The position numbers and the translations under genes were made by a program. The notes under the pieces are model-generated. The model searched no databases, had not been told where the DNA came from, and was given only the letters and a program-made list of their open reading frames with translations. A stretch of 64,000 bases of DNA, from contig JAJEKV010000107.1 in assembly GCA_021234155.1 (NCBI GenBank), positions 3,175,510 to 3,239,509 on the forward strand. The letters run 5' to 3'. Positions within the stretch are counted from its first letter, which is position 1; the number at the start of each line of letters is the position of its first letter. Shown here piece after piece: positions 56,339 to 64,000 of this stretch. The stretch is from Isoetes taiwanensis (Eukaryota > Streptophyta > Lycopodiopsida > Isoetales > Isoetaceae).

Positions 56339-56600
56339 TCTTTCTTTTGCCTTTACGCCTTCTCATTGAAGAAATTATCAATAATTTCATCCCCGAGGTT
56401 CTTAATAATGCCCGTGCATTAGAAACAATTTCAAAAATCTGTTTTGACATCTCTCGCTTTGCTCTTCTTGTAACATCAAAAGCTTTTGATTTTTGTTTCT
56501 AGCATAGCCGGCTTCCCTTTGCTTTCTCTAAGTTCTTCCAATAAGAATTGGATAAGTTCTATTTCATAATTACACGGATCCCGGTATGTCCAATTGGTGC

Positions 56601-56929
56601 CCCTGTGTCTGCGTGCTACCGGTAGTGCTTTGATTGGACTTTAAGCGGGGCAGGTCTTACAGACGGACCGGGAACAACAGACGGACCAGAGATTTGGAAC
56701 ACGGCTACACGGTACGGCCACCTTTTTCGTCCATTTTGTTGAAGTTTCGTTAACGGTTGGGATCGCGACTCACGATGATCTGACCGGGTGCTAGGACTAA
56801 GTTCCGCGATGGCATAATTTGGTCGATTAGGTTTTTCAGGAAAGGCCCGTTTTGATCACAGAAGTGTATGGAACCGAACAATATCTTTGCTTTATGTACC
56901 GCTTTATGTGCTTTGCAGGGGAACTCCGT
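56601..56929. other. unassigned region
   Basis: A GC-richer stretch with CAGACGGACC repeated near 56660-56690. No gene is recognised; it may be the 5' untranslated end of a LINE-B-related element. Confidence 0.3.
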
Positions 56930-57260
56930 CGGTATGGGAAAAAATTGAAGGAAGAGCTTGAGACTTCCATTTCAGAAAAGGAGATCCTGTTATGCCTGCA
57001 TCCATCATCTTGGCAAACTGGAAAAAGAGTTGCTTTGAATCTATGTAAAGGATGGCTTCTATGGGCTCTGGGCCATCCATATTACTGGGCCTGACCGCCT
57101 TGTTTAACAGGGCATTATAGGAAGGTTCCACCCTCCCCCTATTTGACCACCGGCATAGTTCTTTCTATCTATAAGGCAGGTAACTCGCACTGCTCAGCCA
57201 ATTACCGAACAATCATGGTCAGTTCAATGTTTGCAGAACTGTTGGCATGGATTTTCGGCG
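56930..57260 (+). pseudogene. LINE-B-like reverse transcriptase fragment
   Basis: Plus-strand peptides SILLGLTALFNRAL and, after a frame change, IYKAGNSHCSANYRTIMVSS match the ELFNSVM...IHKGGDK...NYRTIMISS stretch of LINE-B ORF2 at 52590-56600. The orientation is opposite to that copy. It is a separate, short and frameshifted relic. Confidence 0.65.
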
Positions 57261-57946
57261 ATGGATGATCTCATTATAACTTAAGTTTTTCCTTAATTCC
57301 ATTTCCCAATAAATATACCTCCACATCTTGCTAATATGCCAAAACTTTGATTGCATTCCAAATGCTTATTGCTTTTGTTCTTATAATAGAAACTCTAGTA
57401 ACATGTAACCAGTATCTTAAACCAAATTAAAGAACGTTGTAAACCTAGTATGAATGAACAAATATTGAATTAAACCACATGGGGAACAAAACTCATTCAC
57501 TACTTTAGAAGAAATAGATAATTAAGTTGTATTCTCAAAATGCATCCATAAAAAAATGTGTTGTGACAGTAGTTCTATTTGAAACAAATACATTTGCACG
57601 ATGCTTAATGTCACTTGCATAAGCATAGCCGTACATACTTGTCTCTGGTGCAATAAATATATCATGTCTCACCAAACAATTTCCTGAAGCATTTAATGAT
57701 CCAAATCTGCTCTAATTATTCACTCAACAGATATGTTTGTTTAAAATAAAGAGCTTTTCTATGCTTACTCATGACATCAACAACTTCTACATAGAAACGC
57801 TTTAAGAGTGTGTTGGTAAGCCAATAACTGAATAAACTTCACGCTACAACAGAAAGCGAAACACAGAAAAACACTTTATGTGTATATTGAAAAACTAATA
57901 AGTAAATAAACTTCATGTAACAACAGAATCAGCTTCTTGTTCATGC
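57261..57946. other. AT-rich, no gene seen
   Basis: Nothing recognisable. The missing last exons of the cysteine-synthase-like pseudogene would be expected here on the minus strand, but I cannot find them. Confidence 0.4.
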
Positions 57947-58484
57947 CAATAACCCTTCCTTGAGAGCAAGCTGCCGAGCCATTTGCATTGCTTCTTCCGT
58001 CTGTATCTGCATAATTATACAATGTAGGACAGTTGAGAATTAAGTGCCATGTCACTGACCTCTATTACGAACGCATGCCTTTATACGCGTGGGCCTATGC
58101 ACGGACTTGGACTCGTACAAATTTGAACAACCAAAAGATGTAGAGTAACTATTGTGATATTATATTTCCAAGTAAATTATTCACCTCCAATAGTCTCATC
58201 GAGGATGCTCGCATCTAAATTATTGGGCATAATGCCTGCACCATATCCTTTAATTATAGATGCCTGCCATGGCACAGACAACTATCAGGAAACATTTGAC
58301 TATCCATTGACTCCCACGATTGCAATGCATACATACAAATTTAGATACCTGCCCTTCCTCCTTAGCTCCAGAGCTTGTAGGCAAGAGACGATCAATTCAA
58401 TGCAACTTGAAAGAAAGACATATAGAGGCAATCAATACCTTAATATTTGGGTTCTTGCTCTTTAAGAATTTAGCAATAGTACCA

Positions 58485-58520
<36 letters not shown>

Positions 58521-61470
58521 AAGGTAAGAGTTGGTTTTATCATTAATTATGAGATCTCAGAGTACATAGCAAAATATGCTTTCAGAAGAAGCATATCAAA
58601 ATATAGTGAAGTGTAGCAGATGATAATAGAATGTAAACAGAGCGCAAAATGAAGTCTTCAGATTTCGGAGGAAGAACGATCGAGAACCTCCCTTGGTAGA
58701 ATGAAATAGCGGTAGGTAAACAGTGAAACACAATTCGGGCGTAACCGATTCCATCGAAGCAAAACACCTTAAAAATCCACCAAAAGAGTAAAAACCAGAA
58801 CTAAATAAAATAAAAGCGGTATATGCTTCTTGTCTTAAAGGACAAATGGACAGGGATTTCAGCCATTGGTCCGAGAAGTAGGAGTTGAAGTAGGCATTGA
58901 AGGAATCTGGAGCCAAAGAGATATTGGGCAAGGGGCCAATTATTATGATAGCGAAGTCGGGGTAACATATCCTTATCCACGGAAGAAGTAACGGATGACC
59001 CATATAGATGCCATTAATTTGTGACTATAGTACCATGTTCTATATCTTGAGAGATTTGAGCTTCGTGAAAATTCGGTTATTTTGTCGGCGTGAATTTCCA
59101 CAATAAATGGAGTGGATGACCTCCCTGCAAAATATACTTGCCCACATATCTTCACTCTCCTTGGTATAACTCATCGTCCTCTTTTCATCAAGAATGACTC
59201 CATAGAAGTGGCAATGTCATTTTTCATGACTTGATCCCTAGATGTCCTAATGAAGGAGAGCTGCGGTATCAAACTTGTTGTTTCCTTCTCCCGTAAGAAA
59301 CTAAGATACTCTAGGATCATCGGAAAGAAATAAATTAGAGGCCACAACATTTAGATTGGAAGCAAACAAATCATAGTGACCCCTATACAAACCATATCCT
59401 TCCCATTTCTGTCAAAATTAGCTCCAAATTTCTTTTTTATGAGTCAGAGCAATAGTCTCAAAATCAAACCTGAAAGTGCATTTTAACTTGAGGAAGATGG
59501 ACACACTTTTTTTTTTACCATATAACACCCTATTCCTTGCTTTCCAAATGTTCCATAGAGCAATTTTAATGATCTGTATTATCAAATTTATTATCCCGAT
59601 TCATAAGAGACATAAGATCCTCATTGATTTCAATCATAAATTTATCGAGAGAACCAAGACCGAAAAAACCATTTAGGGAGCTCTGAGAAGAAAATATGGG
59701 ACATATCCTCAGGGCACATTACAAGCTAAAGGGCACATAGCGAAATATTAGGGTATCTCCTGGACATAGAGACCAGATTGTTTAGACTACCATTAGCAAT
59801 AAGCCAAATGAAATATGAGACCTTGGGAGGGCAATAAGAATGCCAAACATTATGAAATAAACTTTTTGAGTTGATCATAATTAATGGACCATTTGACATA
59901 GCTTTACATCCCTCATTGTTTGAAGTCATTTGCATTGTAAACATTTTTGACTTTGTAATCCCCTTTGTCATTTACTCTCCAGTCACTCTTTCCGAAATTA
60001 TGACTAAATTTGAGAGGAAGGGTTTGATGAAAAGATAAATTTTCTTATCGAGAAGAGGTGCCTCGATAATACCCTTCAATCTAGTCCATGGAATGACTCT
60101 ACCACATATAAACATGTCTACATTATAGACTAAACCAGCTTCATTCCATTTCTTATAAATTACAGGGGTGCTTGATAGCAAGAAACGGGAGAGTTACCTT
60201 TCGATCATGATGGGATTCCAAAGATTGGAACATCGGTGAAGCTCCTCTCTTTTAATGAAATGAAAATTAGGAGAGACAAACATTCCGGGCCTTGATGAGA
60301 TTGTGCATAAGAGGGGAGATGTTGGAGCTGGCTTGAGTTGATTGAAAGAATATGAGGGAGCAGATGATGAATAGAGGATGACCACAAGGGTGACTTAATG
60401 ATATCCAATACACGATAAAGATATAAGCGGGGAGATTGATTCCATGAATAGCTTTCCAAATGAGTTTACATAAGAGATTGAGCTTGAATAAAAGGTTCTT
60501 GCAACCTAAACCTCGAAACTTTAGGCTTACATATGGAATTCCAATTAACCAAATGACTTCCCTTCAAATGAAATTTCTAATTACCTTTTCAAGCTCGGTG
60601 TAGACATATTTAGGAGCAACTAGAGTACCGTGGAAAAGTAAACATGAGAACTGGCAAGAGCTGCATTTGCAATGATAGATCTACACCGCAAGAGAGATAA
60701 TTCCCATAATTGTTCAGTTTCTTTTTTATTCTCCGAAATAATAGGATCCCGGAGGCCTTTGATGCTATGATTCAAAGCTATAGGCAACCTTGATAACTTG
60801 GTTTGCCTGATTAGAAGGAAGGACATTAATGCCCGGCAAAAGGAATATTGAGGTCACCAATGATCATACTTTTACACAAATTCAATTGGATACGAGGAAG
60901 GTGAGAGAATTGCCTTAAGATCTTAAGAAAAAGATTAATATTTTGGAGATCGGCATCAAGGAAGGAAAAAAGTATCATCGACATATTGAAGAATGGAAAT
61001 ACTATCATCCGAATTTGGGAGATTTAAACCTTTCAAGCAGGTGTTTTTGATAATGAAGAGTGACCCTAGTTAAGAGTTAAAGGCAGACCACAAGGAAAAG
61101 ATAGGGAGCAAGAGGACATCCTTGCCTAACTCCACAAGAGAGAGGAAAGAAGCCGGAAGGGACACCATTGATGAGGACAAAGCAGAATGGATCTAGAGTT
61201 TAAACCATGAATAAGTTTCATGAGCTTAGGATGGAAGCCCAATTTAGACATGGCAAAATCGAGAAAATCCCATCTCCGCGAGTCAAAGGCTCTTTTTAAA
61301 ATCCGACTTGAGAAGAATACAATTTTGGTTGAAATTACGTTTCAGTCTTGAGACCTTCCATAGCGGCCACATAATTGTCCAAGATATATCTATTAGGAAG
61401 GAATCTTTGATATAGTACCATCTCTTCCCATTGTGGCAACCAAAATAATCACTTTACTACCGCGTGTCAT
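57947..61470 (-). pseudogene. cysteine synthase (O-acetylserine thiol-lyase)-like pseudogene split by a LINE
   Basis: Four minus-strand exon pieces. 61470-61424 gives TRGSKVIILVATMGRDGT. 58475-58439 continues it as IAKFLKSKNPNIK. 58263-58185 gives IIKGYGAGIMPNNLDASILD, then ETIGG. 58006-57947 gives QTEEAMQMARQLALKEGLL. They match the order and spacing of plant OAS-TL enzymes (GTGGTI..FLK..NP.IKV; KIQGIGAGFIP..LD...DEVI; EEA...A..LALKEGLL), PLP enzymes that make cysteine. Splice sites are readable for 58439, 58263, 58185 and 58006. It is broken: the PLP phosphate loop GTGGT has become GRDGT with an extra residue, N-terminal exons (with the PLP lysine) are not found, and LINE-C sits inside an exon. 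Confidence 0.72.
58488..61411 (-). mobile_element. LINE-C, 5'-truncated L1-type element with poly(A) tail
   Basis: The 12-bp duplication ATAGTACCATCT occurs at 58476-58487 and 61412-61423. A run of about 32 T (58488-58519) is the poly(A) tail of the minus-strand element. Minus-strand RT pieces run from 61400 (FLINRYILDNYVAAMEGLK), through DFLDFAMSKLGFHPKLMKLI near 61270, to SFLDADLQNINLFLKILRQF near 60950. The zf-RVT piece VWHSYCPPKVSYFIWLIANG lies near 59830. The endonuclease and the RT N-terminus are absent, so the copy is 5'-truncated. Many stops are present. Confidence 0.9.
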
Positions 61471-63379
61471 CTTAGATTTATGGACCACAAAATGATCCCC
61501 GGATATCACGGGGGATGCGGTTATACAAAAGGGCTTCGGGCATATTGGCCCCAAAACCAATCCCCTTGCACGATAGCGGCGGAAATCTCTAGTCATTACA
61601 TGTATGTCATAACATCTTGGGATTTCTTGTGAGCTATTAAATTGTTTAACCATGTAAGAATTGAGAATTCTCTTTTTATAATGTTTTTCAAAGGCATCTG
61701 TGCAATACCTCTCCACCTTTATATGCATCTATCAAAATGACATTAGCTCCCAGAGCCCCAAGAAGAACGTAACAAAAATTATAGTTAATGATGGCGGTGT
61801 AAGGGATTAGCCATAGATCTAATGTGCAAAATTCAATAAAGTCTTATGTATACCGCAAAGCTAGACAATATCAACATCAAGCAATACATCATCATCGTCG
61901 TTAAATCGTCACCCACATTTAGTTTCCTTACCACAAGCCTATAATATTGTGTACATTAGCAAAATAGTTGCCTTTCTGTTCTAAGAAATTTTGTAAGACT
62001 AAATGTAGATCTGCACAAGCTAGATATTAATTCCCCTAGGTACAAATCCTCCATTCAAGTTTTTTGCCCATAAGATATTCTATTTTAATCTCTCCAACAT
62101 CGATTCCGGAAGTCAGTGCAGATTCGACAACATCTTGGCGTTTCATGAGTATATGTGTGACATGGTTGTTAAGATGTGATGTGGTCGTCCCCACTTCAAC
62201 ACCAATTATGTTCTTCACATATTCACATTCCATTTTATCTATGGGCATGACAATGTTCATTCATCTCAAGTACATCTATCCATTCCACAACTTTACGATT
62301 AATGCTCGACATCGCTCAATACGCATTCTAGTTGGATATTAATTTATATGTAAACAAGATGAATAGTATTTTGATTTCATTGTTCCGCCATAGCGCATCA
62401 TTTAGACCATTTCTTTCTGGATAGTAATGGATGTGCTCTTCTTCTTGAAAATGCAGACCTATCCTTGAAATTCATAGATATCCCCATCAACCCTTTGCCA
62501 CAAGCTTTTCCTACCACTAGTTATCTCGCTTTTGTGTAGTTTATGTTTCTTTGATAAATACTTTTACCTCATCACCACGAGGAAGGATCTCAAGGAAATC
62601 CTAAAATAGTTGTGGATAGCCGAAAAACAAGGGGTTTGAAATTTTGCCCCCAGGACAACGGCTTTTTTTTTCACAAAAATTGCGGTCGATCCTTGTCGAT
62701 TTGTAGCTGATCTCCCATACCTCTATTAAGCACCGTAGCTAGCAAAGACACGCAAAATGTTTGGCAAATTTCAGTCCACTGTTCGTTAGGTCATTTTAAG
62801 AGACACAAAATTTTGGGTAAAATTTCATGGCGACCGCCGGAAATCCTACCACAAAATTTTAAATCCCTTTACAATTACCTCTTTCAAAATTGACCTATAT
62901 CATAATTCCAATGCATTGAAACCAAGGCATGAAATTGGAGGATTCCTTTCAAAATTTTGGTTAAAGTGGGAAAATTTGATTTTCTTAAAGTAGATGCTAT
63001 CAAATTTCCAATAAGAATTTTGTAAAAATAAGTAAAATCTCGATTTCCTTTTACAAATCCGGTGATCATAAATAAAAAGCGCATTTTATCTCGAGATATT
63101 CTCCGGTATATTGTGTCGGTCGATGGCCACTAACATTTTGAGCCAAAACTAAAAACATGATCCAATGGTGCAAATAGAACATATGGTTTAAAATATTTAG
63201 CAGTTATTCACATTATAAACTCACAAAAACTAAACACATGCATCACAAAGATAGAAAAACGGACCTTTGCTTCGAGCAACCTAGATTCTCCATGCTTGGT
63301 ATGCTTAAAAGCACCATAAAAGTCATAATTTCCACCCCTTTCCATCATGCCCATTTTAAAACTAACAAATCCTTACTCT
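61471..63379. other. no gene identified
   Basis: AT-rich. Upstream exons of the cysteine-synthase-like pseudogene should lie here on the minus strand. A 74-codon frame at 62260-62036 (-) looks protein-like (DVVESALTSGIDVGEIKIEY) but matches nothing I know. Confidence 0.35.
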
Positions 63380-63410
63380 GTGGACGATAAAATCATATTC
63401 TATTCTATTC
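63380..63410 (+). repeat. SINE-like 3' end with (TATTC)n tail
   Basis: GTGGACGATAAAA is followed by a TATTC microsatellite, the same arrangement as at 24661 and 29268 and, inverted, at 28318. Confidence 0.5.
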
Positions 63411-64000
63411 TTACTCTGGCACCATTTTAGCACCCAAATCCAAAAAGTCTTTAAAACCCTTCTCCAATTCTACCACTCAGCCCATTATCGCCCTCGATTT
63501 CCAAATCTTTCCTTCGCCGAAGGTAAAATTTCTTGATTTAGATGAATATATGCCTTAGTCATGAAGACACATGCAGCGAAGATCTACATCTCCATATTTA
63601 GGATTTGAGCTAAGCTACAATAGGAAAAAGGGACTATCAAGAATCTATTCAACCATGAATCTGGGCAATTTTCAAGCTGGGCGGTTTAGTCTAGATGGGA
63701 TAAAATCTTGGGAGCTATAGCTATGGCTCTTTGCTATGGGACAAAAAAAGGCCACATATCACAATCTCTGAGGAAGAACCACGAGAACTTATATTAAAAT
63801 ATGCATGGCACTACTCATACTGCCTCGAAAATAAGAAGCGATCAAATTTTTGGCCACCAATTCCATCATTGCCAGAGACCATGGTCAGTTTTTCCGACCC
63901 CGAATACACTATTATGCGGGGAAAAGGAGCAAAATTCGCAAAATGATGACTTTTGAACCACATTCTAGAACCGCTGCTAGAAAGAGAGGCGGGGAGGATT
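63411..64000. other. no gene identified at window end
   Basis: A 71-codon plus-strand frame at 63731-63946 is the only sizeable one (contains SLPETMVSFSDPEYT). I do not recognise it, and it could be part of an exon that continues beyond the window. Confidence 0.3.

Larger units (their letters stand above)
52590..56600 (-). mobile_element. LINE-B copy 1 (QAGFR-type non-LTR element)
   Basis: Minus-strand element with a short ORF1 region, an ORF2 of endonuclease plus RT, and a 3' end in a pentanucleotide microsatellite ((CAATT)n, 52590-52612) in place of poly(A). The RT carries the NYRTIMISS and QAGFRTGYSTTDHL motifs found in the CR1, Jockey and RTE groupings and not in L1. It has inserted into, or truncated, the LINE-A zf-RVT region. 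The exact 5' end is unclear (about 56400-56650). Confidence 0.8.

Noticed and set aside
58488-58519. Stand-alone poly(T) simple repeat
   Set aside because: It is the poly(A) tail of LINE-C on the minus strand, bounded by that element's 12-bp target duplication.

Overview
The window is nuclear DNA of a land plant with a large, transposon-dominated genome. Evidence for a plant: a class III (secretory) peroxidase gene with plant-type GT-AG introns, a decayed PPR gene of the plant-organelle type, a decayed plant-type cysteine synthase, an L1-type LINE whose ORF1 has a DUF4283-like domain, and a chromovirus LTR retrotransposon. The style of the PPR remnant and the TE load would suit a fern or other non-flowering vascular plant, but that is an inference. 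Only one host gene looks intact: a peroxidase of the PRX21/PRX42 type at 26447-27743 (+, four exons, 324 residues). A decayed copy with its introns still in place lies 25 kb upstream on the same strand (1221-2240).

Layout. 1-5.3 kb: GATA microsatellite, peroxidase pseudogene, and an antisense L1-type LINE remnant (LINE-A family). 5.6-18.7 kb: one 13.1-kb chromovirus on the minus strand. It has 1.55-kb LTRs, an initiator-Met-type PBS, a PPT, gag, PR, RT/RH, INT and a chromodomain. It also carries two extra reading regions between the 5' LTR and gag, each preceded by its own TATA box and a pair of hairpin modules. 18.75-22.1 kb: terminal-inverted-repeat sequences rich in an 18-bp palindrome, around a PPR pseudogene. 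26.4-27.8 kb: the peroxidase gene. 28.3-28.85 kb: a tRNA-headed SINE containing a minisatellite. 30.2-34.8 kb: LINE-B copy 2 (plus), with tandem promoter-like monomers, split by a solo LTR of the chromovirus family that has a perfect 5-bp target duplication. 34.8-38.6 kb: largely unassigned sequence with small tandem repeats.

38.7-56.6 kb is a nested stack. A LINE-A copy (plus) is interrupted first by a 2.7-kb non-autonomous LTR element (40548-43242, minus, GAATG duplication). It is interrupted again by a 5.9-kb element made almost entirely of two 2.77-kb LTRs around 320 bp of interior (46420-52285, plus, CACAA duplication). It is finally cut by LINE-B copy 1 (minus, 52590 to about 56600). 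57.9-61.5 kb: a cysteine-synthase-like pseudogene (minus), one exon of which is split by a 5'-truncated, poly(A)-tailed L1-type LINE (LINE-C) with a 12-bp target duplication. 61.5-64 kb has no gene I can name.

The genes do not form a pathway. The window records repeated transposon invasion around a tandemly duplicated peroxidase. The least ordinary elements are the chromovirus with two promoter-bearing accessory ORFs (one starting Met-ARTKQ, like a histone H3 tail), the LTR-only element at 46-52 kb, and LINE-B with monomeric 5' repeats. Many reading frames in the transposons carry small frameshifts, and LTR pairs differ mainly at short CG/CTG-like motifs. Some of this could be residual assembly error rather than age.
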